Shown here: in pieces, positions 27,141 to 35,549 of the stretch | How the letters are laid out: every line of letters begins with the position of its first letter | Position numbering within the stretch: position 1 is the first letter of the stretch | NCBI RefSeq assembly: GCF_014268755.2 | Contig: NZ_CP077093.1 | Location: 4,576,001 to 4,640,000, forward strand | Origin: Pseudomonas vanderleydeniana | Lineage (GTDB): Bacteria > Pseudomonadota > Gammaproteobacteria > Pseudomonadales > Pseudomonadaceae | Length of the DNA stretch: 64,000 nt | Direction: 5' to 3' | Notes under the pieces: generated by a model | What the model saw: only the letters and a program-made list of their open reading frames with translations | Databases searched by the model: none | Told to the model about the DNA's origin: nothing | Position numbers and translations under genes: made by a program

Positions 27141-27755
27141 ATGGCTAACACGGTTTTAAATCAAGCCATTGCCCACAACCACGAACAGGGCCATGAAGAC
27201 GCAGGCTCGATGAGGATGTTCGGCTTCTGGGTCTACCTGATGACCGACTGCATCCTGTTCGCAACGCTGTTCGCCAGCTACGCGGTATTGCGCAACAGCG
27301 TCGCGGGCGGCCCTTCGACAGTGGACATCTTCGAGTTGCCCTATGTCCTGGCAGAGACCTTGTTGCTGTTGCTGAGCAGCATCACCTATGGCTACGCGAT
27401 GCTCGCGATGAACCGAGGAGTGCCCAGGCAAGTGATTCGTTGGCTGGTGCTGACGTTCATGCTGGGGCTGGCATTCGTGGGTATGGAGATCAACGAATTC
27501 CACCACCTGATTGAACAAGGGTACGGTCCGGACCGCAGCGGCTTTCTCAGCGCCTTCTTCACCCTCGTTGCGACTCACGGCATCCACGTCGCAGTCGGCC
27601 TGATCTGGATGGCTGTTCTCATGTGTCAGGTCAGCACTCGGGGGATTACCAGCGCCACCACAACGCGCCTGAGTTGCCTGAGCCTGTTCTGGCACTTTCT
27701 CGACGTTGTCTGGATCTGCGTGTTCACCGTCGTCTACCTGCTCGGAGTGGCCTGA
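27141..27755 (+). CDS. cyoC: Cytochrome bo3-type quinol oxidase subunit III
   Basis: A 204-residue five-helix membrane subunit of the haem-copper oxidase, structurally supporting subunit I. The family motif [23 protein letters not shown] opens the protein, and the C-terminal [13 protein letters not shown] and [18 protein letters not shown] segments are typical of CyoC. It starts two bases after cyoB and ends just before cyoD. Confidence 0.95.
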   Translation: MANTVLNQAIAHNHEQGHEDAGSMRMFGFWVYLMTDCILFATLFASYAVLRNSVAGGPSTVDIFELPYVLAETLLLLLSSITYGYAMLAMNRGVPRQVIRWLVLTFMLGLAFVGMEINEFHHLIEQGYGPDRSGFLSAFFTLVATHGIHVAVGLIWMAVLMCQVSTRGITSATTTRLSCLSLFWHFLDVVWICVFTVVYLLGVA

Positions 27756-27756
27756 T

Positions 27757-28095
27757 ATGTATACCCAGAGTTCCATCAACAGCTCAGCTGGATCGACCCA
27801 TGGCAGCAAGCAGTACTACCTGATCGGGTTTGTCCTTTCCCTGGTCCTGACGATCATTCCTTTTGGGCTGGTCATGTTCCCCACGTTACCGCGCCAGATC
27901 ACCGCGTGGGCGGTGATTCTGAGTGCGGTCGTACAGGTGTTTGTTCACCTGAAGTATTTCCTGCACCTGGACACCGCCACCGAGCAGCGCTGGAACCTGA
28001 TTGCCTTCGTGTTTTCACTGATCATCATCCTGCTGCTGGTGGGGCTGTCGCTATGGATCATGGAAAGCATCCATATCAACATGTTGGCACACTGA
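27757..28095 (+). CDS. cyoD: Cytochrome bo3-type quinol oxidase subunit IV
   Basis: A 112-residue three-helix subunit IV. The family sequence YLIGFVLSLVLTIIPFGLVM opens helix one and QVFVHLKYFLHLD marks the junction to helix three. The start at 27757 overlaps the cyoC stop region (TGATATG). Downstream of it only a broken cyoE remains, so the operon lacks its own haem O synthase. Confidence 0.93.
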   Translation: MYTQSSINSSAGSTHGSKQYYLIGFVLSLVLTIIPFGLVMFPTLPRQITAWAVILSAVVQVFVHLKYFLHLDTATEQRWNLIAFVFSLIIILLLVGLSLWIMESIHINMLAH

Positions 28096-28605
28096 AGCAA
28101 GCGCTGGTCATCGCGTCGGGTTGCGTCTTCAGCAACTGTATCGATCATGCCTCCCGCCATCGGCTATTGCGCCGGCGGTGGCAAAGTTGATCCGACGCTC
28201 ATCTTGCTGATAGCCACGTACTGTCAGTGGCAGATGGCACACTCCTACGCGATCTGGACAGTCCACAAGACAGACTATTGCGCCGCCGGCCTTCCCGTTT
28301 TGCCATTGGAAAAAACACCCGCCCGTATTACCAGCCACATCCTATTCTTCCTGCTTTTTGGATCCTTTCTGGGCAGTCAAGCCGGATTAGGTGTTTTTTA
28401 CTTCTCAATGCTGATTATCGGCACCAGTTATTGGCTGATAGCCGCGGGTGCCAAATACCGCTTCGCTAGTTCTGTCGTCACTGGATTAGCCCTGCCGCCC
28501 CGCAACGTTCACACCACCGTAACGCACCACTGTTTTCTCAAGAAGCTGGCTCGATTGCCGCTTCGCTTATCAATAGGTGATTCACAAATCAAGCTCTTTA
28601 TTTAA
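28096..28605 (+). pseudogene. cyoE: Degenerate cyoE (protohaem IX farnesyltransferase) remnant
   Basis: Immediately after cyoD there is a damaged haem O synthase gene. In one frame (from about 28095) the residues LVIASGCVFSNCIDH match the conserved ASGCVFNNYIDRD segment of CyoE. From 28147, in another frame, GYC followed by ILLIATYCQWQMAHSYAI and YCAAGLPVLPLEK match its middle part. Relative to a full CyoE (about 290-300 residues) roughly the first 40 residues are missing, and about 70-75 codons are deleted at the frame shift. The C-terminus has also drifted. A short ORF of 152 codons remains open but cannot be functional. Confidence 0.8.
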
Positions 28606-28728
28606 CGAAGCGGCTTATCGACTGACCATCGCAGAAACACAAAACAAGTTGAACCTTCAACCCACTTCCACCCGTCGCCCTCATTAAACAAATATAAAAC
28701 CTTGCATCACCTCTCACCTCAACATTAA

Positions 28729-28745
28729 ACGAGCCAATGGCTCGT
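28729..28745 (+). promoter_or_regulatory. Leader hairpin of KGG-repeat gene 2
   Basis: Seven-base-pair stem ACGAGCC / GGCTCGT with an AAT loop, ending 26 bases before the start codon. It occupies the same place as the leader hairpins of KGG genes 1 and 3 and is preceded by a related CTCTCACCTCAACATTAA stretch, although arm sequences differ. Confidence 0.5.
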
Positions 28746-28771
28746 ATCCCTAAACCATGAGGTAACAAAAA

Positions 28772-29074
28772 ATGGCTAATACCGAAAACACCAATCCTGG
28801 AAACTTTGCCAATGACCGTGAGAAAGCCTCTGAGGCGGGTCGTAAGGGCGGCCAAGTCTCTGGCGGCAATTTTGCCAATGACCCCGAGCGCGCCGCCGAA
28901 GCAGGCAGAAAAGGCGGCGAGCACAGTCATGGTGGTGGCAGGCATGCCAACGACGCCCAAGACAACGAAGCCAACGGCGGCCGCGGCGGCAACTTTGCCC
29001 AAGACCACGAAAAGGCATCCGAGGCCGGAAAAAAAGGCGGCCAACATAGCCATGGAGGTGGCCATAAATCCTAA
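28772..29074 (+). CDS. KGG-repeat stress protein 2 (con-10-like)
   Basis: A 100-residue hydrophilic protein with three units of the NFANDxExASEAGRKGG type (starting near residues 10, 31 and 71). They are separated by a Gly/His/Asn-rich linker, and the tail is GGQHSHGGGHKS. This is the KGG/con-10 family, likely disordered and induced by stress. The GAGGTAACAAAAA binding site supports the ATG. A long minus-strand frame (28598-29107) covers the same DNA but is a shadow of this repetitive sequence. It precedes manganese catalase by 150 bases. Confidence 0.9.
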   Translation: MANTENTNPGNFANDREKASEAGRKGGQVSGGNFANDPERAAEAGRKGGEHSHGGGRHANDAQDNEANGGRGGNFAQDHEKASEAGKKGGQHSHGGGHKS

Positions 29075-29223
29075 CTGCACCTCACTCGACCAGGCTTCAC
29101 GCGGCATTGAAGCCTGGTTCCCACGTCACTGAGCACGTTTTCATTCTGATGCGACAGGGCCCATTACCCGAGCGGCCGCGCTTGTGCGGCCCACTCAGGC
29201 AGATGCGCCAGAGGAGATTCAGC

Positions 29224-30108
29224 ATGTTTTTTCACAACAAGCGTCTTCAATACACCGTGCGCGTCGCACAACCCAACCCAGGCCTTGCCAACCTGCTGCT
29301 CGAGCAGTTTGGCGGTGCCAATGGAGAGCTGGCCGCCGCCGCTCGATACTTCACCCAGGCACTGGCCGAAGAGGATCCCGGTCGAAGAGACCTGTTGATG
29401 GACATCGCCACCGAAGAGCTGAGCCATCTGGAGATGGTCGGTTCGATCATCGTCATGCTCAACCGGGGCGCCAAGGGACAGCTGGCAGAGGGGGTTCAGC
29501 AAGAAGGCGAGCTCTACCGGGCGATCAATGGAGCGGGTAACGATTCACACATCACGAGTCTGCTTTACGGTGCCGGGGCCCCGCTGGTGAATTCCGCCGG
29601 CGTCCCCTGGACAGCGGCGTATGTCGACTCCATGACCGAACCGACTGCCGACCTTCGCTCGAACATCGCGGCAGAAGCGCGGGCCAAAATCGTGTACGAA
29701 CGCTTGATGAACGTGGTCGATGACCCCGGCATCAAGGAGGCACTCGGTTTCCTGATGACCCGGGAAATCGCTCATCAGAAGTCGTTCGAAAAAGCCTTGC
29801 ATGCCATTCAGCCCAACTTCCCGCAAGGTAAACTGCCGGGCATGCCTCAGTTCGCCAGCACCTACTTCAATATGTCCAAGGGTGAGCCCGATCTGCGGGG
29901 GCCCTGGAACAGTGATGATGACTTCGAGTACATCGACAGCCCTCAACCGGCGCTCGATGGCGGCGACGGCAGCGCCAGCGTGGAACTGCCTGCATCGGAC
30001 GAGGCTGTACTGGAAGCCATGAAAACGCGTACCCGATCCGACCCGGCGGCCAATCCCGTCACGGGGGCGGACCTGGGAGCAGGGCTCATTCAAGGTGAGC
30101 ACACCTGA
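29224..30108 (+). CDS. katN: Manganese catalase
   Basis: A 294-residue non-haem, dimanganese catalase that disproportionates hydrogen peroxide in the cytosol. The metal ligands are visible in sequence order: Glu in GGANGELAAAARYF, Glu and His in IATEELSHLEM, Glu in IAAEARAKIVYE, and His in REIAHQKSFEKAL. The C-terminal extension is acidic. The start at 29224 has GAGGAG seven bases upstream; the longer frame to 29107 is rejected. It lies between a KGG protein and a 46-residue membrane protein, in the stress core of the island. Confidence 0.95.
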   Translation: MFFHNKRLQYTVRVAQPNPGLANLLLEQFGGANGELAAAARYFTQALAEEDPGRRDLLMDIATEELSHLEMVGSIIVMLNRGAKGQLAEGVQQEGELYRAINGAGNDSHITSLLYGAGAPLVNSAGVPWTAAYVDSMTEPTADLRSNIAAEARAKIVYERLMNVVDDPGIKEALGFLMTREIAHQKSFEKALHAIQPNFPQGKLPGMPQFASTYFNMSKGEPDLRGPWNSDDDFEYIDSPQPALDGGDGSASVELPASDEAVLEAMKTRTRSDPAANPVTGADLGAGLIQGEHT

Positions 30109-30160
30109 TAGACGCCAAACGAGTGCGACGACTGCCGCACTCGCTCACAGGAGGTGTCAC

Positions 30161-30301
30161 ATGGCTGGCCCGTTCTCACCCAAATCTCTTCGCCTTATAC
30201 ACGGCAACAACTGCAGCCCCATGCGATGGAGCGGCTACCTTATTTTCGTCAGTGGAAGTCTCTTGATCCTGGAGAAAGTGACTCAGGCCATCTGGGGTTA
30301 G
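30161..30301 (+). CDS. Small single-span membrane protein (46 residues)
   Basis: A short gene with an excellent binding site (CACAGGAGGTGTCAC) before the ATG. The product has a basic N-terminus (SPKSLRLIHGNN) and one hydrophobic helix (GYLIFVSGSLLILEKV), ending QAIWG. It lies 52 bases after manganese catalase on the same strand, with a small inverted repeat (GAGTGCG/CGCACTC at 30121-30142) between them. I do not recognise a family. The strong initiation signal is the main reason to call it. Confidence 0.55.
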   Translation: MAGPFSPKSLRLIHGNNCSPMRWSGYLIFVSGSLLILEKVTQAIWG

Positions 30302-30728
30302 TGTATTCAAACCGGGCTCAAGCGTTGACGCCATCCTGCTGTATGAATGAGAGATTAAGTGCTTCCCTCATAAGCGATCATTTTGATATTTAGCGCCCCA
30401 GGCAAGCCCCCAGAAAATTCCTTCTTCGCCCCAAATAACGCTGACCTCGCCACATGAAGCCTCAACGTAATGCTTACCCCCCGGTTTTACTAAAGAGAGC
30501 ATCAGCGCTGCCCAATAGTATGACGCGAGCAATATCAATAACTATACAAAATCTGTACAAAAAATTATTTTCTGTACAAGTTTATCGTTCAACTTTGGAT
30601 AATAGCAAATTCACACTACCGCCTCACTCAAAGAGACTGGCTTATTGATACCACTCAACCACTCAAGTTTAAAAATTTTGAACCTCCTTACACAGCCATG
30701 CGCCCAACACACACCACAAGGAGGAAAA
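30302..30728. other. AT-rich intergenic region
   Basis: About 430 bases with a visibly lower GC content than its surroundings and no supported gene. It includes A/T-rich stretches around 30530-30620 (for example CTGTACAAAAAATTATTTTC) that could carry promoter or upstream elements for the following gene at 30729. No repeat or terminator is apparent. Confidence 0.4.
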
Positions 30729-30998
30729 ATGAATAACCAACTTTTCATCATCGAATACTTTCTCCACGGCGAACCCAAAACTTTCATTATCCGGGCACAA
30801 ACAATGGATAACGCCGAGGCTTGGCACTGGGCCTGTTGTGACGCGGGTATAGGCCGTATACCCCGATTCGCCCGCGAGCGTGTCAAACGCATCAGCAAGC
30901 CCCTGGCCGAACGCTATGGGGTCGAGCACGTGAAGTGGTGGCGTTCCGGGGAGGCGCCTTTTGTTCCAAAACCGTATGTCCCACCACCCCCCGATTGA
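30729..30998 (+). CDS. DUF6555-like hypothetical protein
   Basis: An 89-residue protein starting MNNQLFIIEYFLHGEPKTFI behind an ideal binding site (AAGGAGGAAAA). The features FIIRAQTMDNAEAWHWACCDAGIGRIPR and the C-terminal KWWRSGEAPFVP fit my memory of DUF6555, a small family known from Pseudomonas. It is compact, alpha/beta and soluble, with no known function. A longer open frame from 30645 is rejected because it lacks an initiation signal. Confidence 0.72.
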   Translation: MNNQLFIIEYFLHGEPKTFIIRAQTMDNAEAWHWACCDAGIGRIPRFARERVKRISKPLAERYGVEHVKWWRSGEAPFVPKPYVPPPPD

Positions 30999-31070
30999 TC
31001 CGTCATCCATGCCATCACCCAACAAGGCTCCCCTCATTTGAAATGACAAACCCGGAACAGGAGGCAGGTT

Positions 31071-31358
31071 ATGAAACGCAGAGCTGAAAACAGGAAAACC
31101 ACCAAAGCTCGATGGCTAGCGGCAACCGAACAGAGCAACCGCCTCTTCAAGCAAGCGGACAAGCTGGAGGACGCAGCCTACGACCTGCTCAGCGACGGCA
31201 TCGTCACTTCGGACACCCTGGAAAAATTTCGAATCGCCAAGGACGAAGCCGCCGCCAAGTACGCCCAGGCCCGAATGGCCTGGGAACAGGCTCAGAAGGC
31301 GTTTCAGCAAAAAGACAATGAAACGGGAGATGCCCCTGCGCCCTTGGGCAGTCCTTGA
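31071..31358 (+). CDS. Small helical hypothetical protein, paralogue of 33508-33744
   Basis: A 95-residue protein with a basic start (MKRRAENRKTTKARWLAATE) and a long charged helical pair: NRLFKQADKLEDAAYDLLSDG and TLEKFRIAKDEAAAKYAQA. It aligns along its core with the 78-residue protein at 33508 (shared pattern NRLF-x5-L-x2-AAY-x2-L, then a second helix). The two lie on either side of the pyruvate-oxidase-like gene. The binding site GGAGGCAGGTT is good. The function is unknown. Confidence 0.68.
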   Translation: MKRRAENRKTTKARWLAATEQSNRLFKQADKLEDAAYDLLSDGIVTSDTLEKFRIAKDEAAAKYAQARMAWEQAQKAFQQKDNETGDAPAPLGSP

Positions 31359-31504
31359 AACGGCTCACCCATTGGCCGTCGTTACAGGCCATCACTCTGA
31401 TCAGTCTTTATCAACAGTCCATGGCGCGCACAGGGAGCCGGGATGAGTTCAGTCACCCCTACTCGTCCATCGCGACGCCGTTTTCGTGAGCAGTGAGGTG
31501 TTCA

Positions 31505-33295
31505 ATGAGCATGACCGTAGGCGATTTTCTGGTTGAACGGTTGTACCAATGGGGGGTACGGCGCATCTATGGCTACCCGGGCGACGGCATCAATGGCGTC
31601 TTTGGCGCGTTGCGCCGCAGTGAGGGCAAGATTGAGTTCATTCAGGCCCGCCACGAGGAAATGGCTGCCTTCATGGCCACCGCCCATGCCAAATTCACCG
31701 GCGAGCCCGGGGTGTGCATCGCCACCTCGGGCCCCGGGGCCTCTCACCTGCTGACCGGCCTCTACGACGCCCAGATGGACCACATGCCGGTACTGGCGAT
31801 CGTTGGGCAGCAGGCCCGCACAGCGCTGGGCAGCCACTACCAGCAGGAACTGGACCTGGTGTCGATGTTCAAGGATGTGGCGAGCGCCTTCGTCCAGCAG
31901 GCCTCGGCCCCCTCCCAGGTGCGTCACCTGGTCGACCGCGCGTTGCGCATCGCCATCGGCGATCGGCGCGTCACCACGCTGATTCTTCCCAACGACCTTC
32001 AGTACCTCGACTACCAGGAGCCCCTTCGCGCCCATGGCACCGCGCACTCCGGCATCGGCTACAGCAGCCCTCGGGTGATCCCTCATGAAGAGGACCTGCA
32101 GCGGGCGGCCGATGTCCTGAACGCCGGCAGCAAGGTCGCGATCCTGGTGGGAGCCGGAGCTCTGCAGGCCACCGACGAGGTGATCGCCGTGGCCGAAAAA
32201 CTCGGCGCGGGTGCAGCCAAGGCGCTGCTGGGCAAGGCCGCCCTGCCCGACGACCTCCCTTGGGTGACCGGTTCGATCGGCCTCTTGGGCACCGAGGCCA
32301 GCTACAAGTTGATGAACGAGTGCGACACCTTGCTGATGATCGGTTCAGGCTTTCCCTACGCCGAGTTCCTGCCCAAGGAAGGCCAGGCTCGCGCAGTGCA
32401 GATCGACCTGAAGGCAGGCATGCTCAGCCTGCGTTACCCCATGGACGTCAACCTGCAGGGTGATGCTGCCTTGACGCTCCAGGCACTGCTGCCCCTGATC
32501 GAGCACAAGACCCGACGCCCATGGCGCAAGAAAGTCGAGGGCTGGCGCGCCAGCTGGGACAAGACCCTGGAGAAGCGCGCGCGGGTCAAGGCCGATCCGA
32601 TCAATCCGCAGCGGGTCGTGTTCGAGTTGTCACCCCAGCTTCCCGACGATGCCATCATCACCAGCGACTCGGGCTCCTGTGCCAACTGGTACGCCCGTGA
32701 CCTGCAGATCCGTCGCGGCATGCAATGCTCGCTGTCAGGCGGACTGGCCTCGATGGGGGCCGCGGTCCCCTATGCCATTGCCGCCAAATTTGCCCACCCG
32801 CAGCACACGGTGGTGGCCTTGGTCGGTGACGGCGCCATGCAGATGAACAACATGGCCGAGCTGATCACCGTCGCCAAGTACTGGCGCCAGTGGGAAAGCC
32901 CCAAATGGATCTGCGCGGTCTTCAACAACGAAGACCTCAACCAGGTGAGCTGGGAGCAACGGGTCATGGAAGGCGATCCCAAGTTCGCCGCCTCGCAGGA
33001 CATCCCGGACGTGCCCTACCACCTGTTCGCCCTCTCGATCGGTCTCAAGGGCATTTTCGTCGAGCGAGACGAGGATGTCGCCGCTGCCTGGGAGCAGGCC
33101 TTGGCCGCCGATTGCCCGGTGTTGCTGGAGTTCAAGACCGACCCTGACGTACCGCCGCTACCGCCGCACATCAAGCTTGAGCAGGCGAAGAAATTCGCCT
33201 CGACCCTGGCCAAGGGTGATCCCAATGAAGCGGGCATCCTCGTCCAGACCGCCAAGCAAGTGGTGAGTGCGGTGCTGCCCAAACGCAGGAAATGA
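31505..33295 (+). CDS. Thiamine-pyrophosphate enzyme, pyruvate-oxidase/acetolactate-synthase-like
   Basis: A 596-residue TPP-dependent enzyme with the three domains of the pyruvate oxidase/acetohydroxyacid synthase family. The N-terminal domain holds the catalytic glutamate in QARHEEMAAFM. The central domain binds FAD or ADP (VGAGALQATDEV). The C-terminal domain has the TPP/Mg motif GDGAMQMNNMAELITVAKYW and VFNNEDLNQVSWEQ. It probably decarboxylates pyruvate or a related 2-keto acid to acetate or an acyl product, as PoxB does in stationary phase. The start at 31505 has GAGGTGTTCA upstream. It stands alone between the two paralogous small helical genes. Confidence 0.87.
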   Translation: MSMTVGDFLVERLYQWGVRRIYGYPGDGINGVFGALRRSEGKIEFIQARHEEMAAFMATAHAKFTGEPGVCIATSGPGASHLLTGLYDAQMDHMPVLAIVGQQARTALGSHYQQELDLVSMFKDVASAFVQQASAPSQVRHLVDRALRIAIGDRRVTTLILPNDLQYLDYQEPLRAHGTAHSGIGYSSPRVIPHEEDLQRAADVLNAGSKVAILVGAGALQATDEVIAVAEKLGAGAAKALLGKAALPDDLPWVTGSIGLLGTEASYKLMNECDTLLMIGSGFPYAEFLPKEGQARAVQIDLKAGMLSLRYPMDVNLQGDAALTLQALLPLIEHKTRRPWRKKVEGWRASWDKTLEKRARVKADPINPQRVVFELSPQLPDDAIITSDSGSCANWYARDLQIRRGMQCSLSGGLASMGAAVPYAIAAKFAHPQHTVVALVGDGAMQMNNMAELITVAKYWRQWESPKWICAVFNNEDLNQVSWEQRVMEGDPKFAASQDIPDVPYHLFALSIGLKGIFVERDEDVAAAWEQALAADCPVLLEFKTDPDVPPLPPHIKLEQAKKFASTLAKGDPNEAGILVQTAKQVVSAVLPKRRK

Positions 33296-33507
33296 TCCAA
33301 CCCCCTGATCACAGAGAGAGACGGGGCCGGTCCCGTCCCTCGACGGGCTGGCGGATGGACCGTTCGACTCTCTCGATCTCTAACCGGCAGAACCTTACAA
33401 CTTTTCCAATGCGTTTTTTTGCAATCCCTGAGGGGAGCCGGAGTCGGATTTTTTAAGGCAGCCGGACTGCCCTCAGTCGTACATCATTTCTTAAAAAGGA
33501 CGCGTTC

Positions 33508-33744
33508 ATGTACTCCCAACCTCGACACTACCCACCTGGGGCCAGCAAACGATTCGCGCTCGAACAGAACCAGCGCCTGTTCGACAAAGCCTTTGCCCTT
33601 CAACACGCCGCTTATGAGATGTTGGAGCGATCCGATCTCGATGCGGAAACGTTCAGCCATTACCAGGCCCTGAAAACCAAGGCACACAACCAAGCCCGGG
33701 AAGCTATCGAACACTTGCAACTGGTGGACCGGGATATCGCTTGA
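33508..33744 (+). CDS. Small helical hypothetical protein, paralogue of 31071-31358
   Basis: A 78-residue protein with a Pro/Arg/Ser-rich start, then two amphipathic helices, NQRLFDKAFALQHAAYEMLE and FSHYQALKTKAHNQAREAIEHL. The core aligns with the protein at 31071, though the N-termini differ, so the two are paralogues. AAAAAGGAC lies upstream of the ATG. It has no membrane segment and no recognisable motif. It lies between the pyruvate-oxidase-like gene and a ClpP-like protease. Confidence 0.65.
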   Translation: MYSQPRHYPPGASKRFALEQNQRLFDKAFALQHAAYEMLERSDLDAETFSHYQALKTKAHNQAREAIEHLQLVDRDIA

Positions 33745-33788
33745 GCCGGTGACAGGTAGCGTGTCGAACGACGCAAGAGGCTGACCTC

Positions 33789-34346
33789 ATGAGCGAACAC
33801 ATCGTGCATTTTCATTGCCAGATCGATCAGGGTACCACTGAGCGTTTCCGCAACTGCTGCCTGCAAGCCATCGAGGAAGGCGCACAGTCGCTGCTATTGA
33901 ATCTGTCCACCACGGGCGGCAGTACCAATTTCGGTTTCACCCTGTACACCTTCCTCAAGTCCCTGCCCGTGCCGCTATGCGCGGTCAATGCCGGCAACAT
34001 CGAGTCCATGGGCATCATCATGTTCCTCGCTGCCCACCGGCGCATCACCGCGCCCCACTCGCGCTTTCTGATCCACCCGATGAACTGGTACTTCAGCCAG
34101 AACTCGGTAGACCATCAACGTCTTCGCGAGTACCTCTCCAGTCTGGACAACGACCTGACGCGCTACGTGAAGATCTATGAGATCGAGACCGCCGAGGCAG
34201 CGACGAAACTGGACATATTCAAGTGTCTCTCGGCCGAAGAGAAGGTCATTGCAGCCAATGAATCACTTGCTTACGGCATTGCCCATGAAGTCAGGCAGGT
34301 GGTTTTTGCCGAGGACGTCAAACACTGGAAAGTCAGCGGCGAATAA
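33789..34346 (+). CDS. ClpP-fold serine protease-like protein
   Basis: A 185-residue protein of the ClpP/crotonase superfamily. The predicted nucleophile is S73 in NAGNIESMGIIMFLAA and the base H96 in RFLIHPMNWYF, separated by 23 residues as in ClpP. The glycine-rich oxyanion loop STTGGSTNFGFTLY precedes them. It differs from housekeeping ClpP in sequence and has no neighbouring Clp ATPase gene, so it may form an independent peptidase or work with a chromosomal Clp ATPase. The third catalytic residue cannot be placed with certainty. An island-borne stress protease is the best reading. Confidence 0.82.
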   Translation: MSEHIVHFHCQIDQGTTERFRNCCLQAIEEGAQSLLLNLSTTGGSTNFGFTLYTFLKSLPVPLCAVNAGNIESMGIIMFLAAHRRITAPHSRFLIHPMNWYFSQNSVDHQRLREYLSSLDNDLTRYVKIYEIETAEAATKLDIFKCLSAEEKVIAANESLAYGIAHEVRQVVFAEDVKHWKVSGE

Positions 34347-34470
34347 TAGCGGCCAGACCACGCCTTTATTACTTCCCCTACATCCTGACAGCAGGGATTC
34401 AACCAAACTCACCGCCTCTCGCCTTTCAAATACGAGGGCAATTCGCTAACTCAATGGAGAAGTTTCATTT

Positions 34471-35031
34471 ATGAGCGCACAACTTCACGGCAAGAAAGTG
34501 CTGATTATCACGTCCAATACCGGTATCGAGCGTGATGAATTGTTAAAACCTCTGCAAGCATTGCGCAGCCTGGGTGCCACGGTCACCCATGCCTCCAGCG
34601 ACGGAGGAACCACACAGACCTTTTTGCACGACACCGACAAGGACCAGGTGGTCGACTCCGACACAAAGCTGGCGGGGCTCGACGCTTGCGATTTCGACGC
34701 ACTGGTGATTCCGGGCGGTACGGTCAACGCCGATACGCTGCGCCAGGACACAGAGGCACTGCGCCTGATCAGCGACTTCGCCCGTGCGGGCAAGACCGTT
34801 GCGGCCATCTGCCATGGGCCCTGGGCGCTGATTGACGCTGGGGTGATCGCCGGCAAGACGCTGACCTCCTACCCCAGCGTGCGCACCGACCTGATCAACG
34901 CCAATGCCACCTGGGTCGATGCCCAGGTCAAGGAATGTCAGGCCAACGGTTGGCGGCTGATCACCTCGCGCAATCCCGACGATTTGCCAGCGTTCAACCA
35001 GGCCATCACGCAGGCGCTGGTGGCCGCCTGA
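34471..35031 (+). CDS. DJ-1/PfpI-family protein (YhbO-like)
   Basis: A 186-residue type 1 glutamine-amidotransferase-like protein of the PfpI/YhbO group. The nucleophile elbow AAICHGPWALID holds C114 and H115, and the glycine loop VIPGGTVNADTLRQD is typical. Related proteins have been described as proteases, chaperones or protein deglycases that repair glyoxal damage; the exact activity is debated. It is full length and preceded by a long leader after the ClpP-like gene. It fits a protein-repair role in the island. Confidence 0.88.
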   Translation: MSAQLHGKKVLIITSNTGIERDELLKPLQALRSLGATVTHASSDGGTTQTFLHDTDKDQVVDSDTKLAGLDACDFDALVIPGGTVNADTLRQDTEALRLISDFARAGKTVAAICHGPWALIDAGVIAGKTLTSYPSVRTDLINANATWVDAQVKECQANGWRLITSRNPDDLPAFNQAITQALVAA

Positions 35032-35218
35032 TAAATACTTGGGTCATTGATCGCCTGCAAGTCTCTAAAGCGAATACGGATCGGCTGGATGAGCGACCTA
35101 TATGGCTGATAACCCACACGAATTAATGCCACTGCCAATCAGCGCATCAATATCCATTCAGCCATAAACAACCACTCGTCGTGCTCATTGAAATTAATTC
35201 AAATCTTTGAGCACCTTT

Positions 35219-35252
35219 CTCACTCCCAATTAATGCTTGCTGACATGGCAAG
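35219..35252 (+). promoter_or_regulatory. Conserved leader of KGG-repeat gene 3
   Basis: The stretch CTCACTCCCAATTAATGCTT repeats almost exactly the leader of KGG gene 1 (21062-21080). It is followed by a hairpin CTTGC/GCAAG (35236-35252), corresponding to CTCGCC/GGCGAG there. The pairing is kept although arm bases differ, which suggests selection on RNA or DNA structure. The start codon is 33 bases downstream. Confidence 0.6.
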
Positions 35253-35284
35253 TCAAACCCAACTCATCATGAGGTATTACCATC

Positions 35285-35461
35285 ATGGCCAATACAGGAA
35301 AATCCAGTTCAAACAATTTCGCCAATGATCGACAAAAGGCTTCCGAGGCAGGCAAGAAAGGCGGCCAGGCCTCGGGCGGCAACAACTTTGCCAATGACCG
35401 GCAAAAAGCATCCGAGGCAGGCAGGAAAGGTGGCCAACACAGCGGCGGTGGCCGTGGCTGA
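35285..35461 (+). CDS. KGG-repeat stress protein 3 (con-10-like)
   Basis: A 58-residue, strongly hydrophilic protein with two units of NFANDRQKASEAGKKGG and a Gly-rich tail GGQHSGGGRG. It is closest to KGG protein 1 in size, leader and terminator. The family is the con-10/GsiB-like stress protein group, probably unstructured and protective. A GAGGTATTACC site precedes the ATG. It lies between the DJ-1-like gene and the SDR gene and is probably transcribed alone. Confidence 0.9.
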   Translation: MANTGKSSSNNFANDRQKASEAGKKGGQASGGNNFANDRQKASEAGRKGGQHSGGGRG

Positions 35462-35474
35462 TGTTGTCCATTGT

Positions 35475-35501
35475 GCAGGGGCTTGAGCCCCTGCCTCTTT
35501 T
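35475..35501 (+). terminator. Terminator of KGG-repeat gene 3
   Basis: Perfect stem GCAGGGGC / GCCCCTGC with a TTGA loop followed by CTCTTTT. It is nearly identical to the terminator after KGG gene 1. Confidence 0.85.
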
Positions 35502-35549
35502 CAACAGCGCTCTGAACCGCGGTGTTCAGTGGCTTGAAGGAGACGCTCC

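Noticed and set aside
28598..29107. Minus-strand frame of 169 codons opposite KGG gene 2
   Set aside because: It is produced by the repetitive GC-rich plus-strand gene and has no initiation signal or domain.
30121..30142. Inverted repeat GAGTGCG/CGCACTC after manganese catalase as a terminator
   Set aside because: The stem is short and not followed by a T-run; it may be a processing or chance hairpin.
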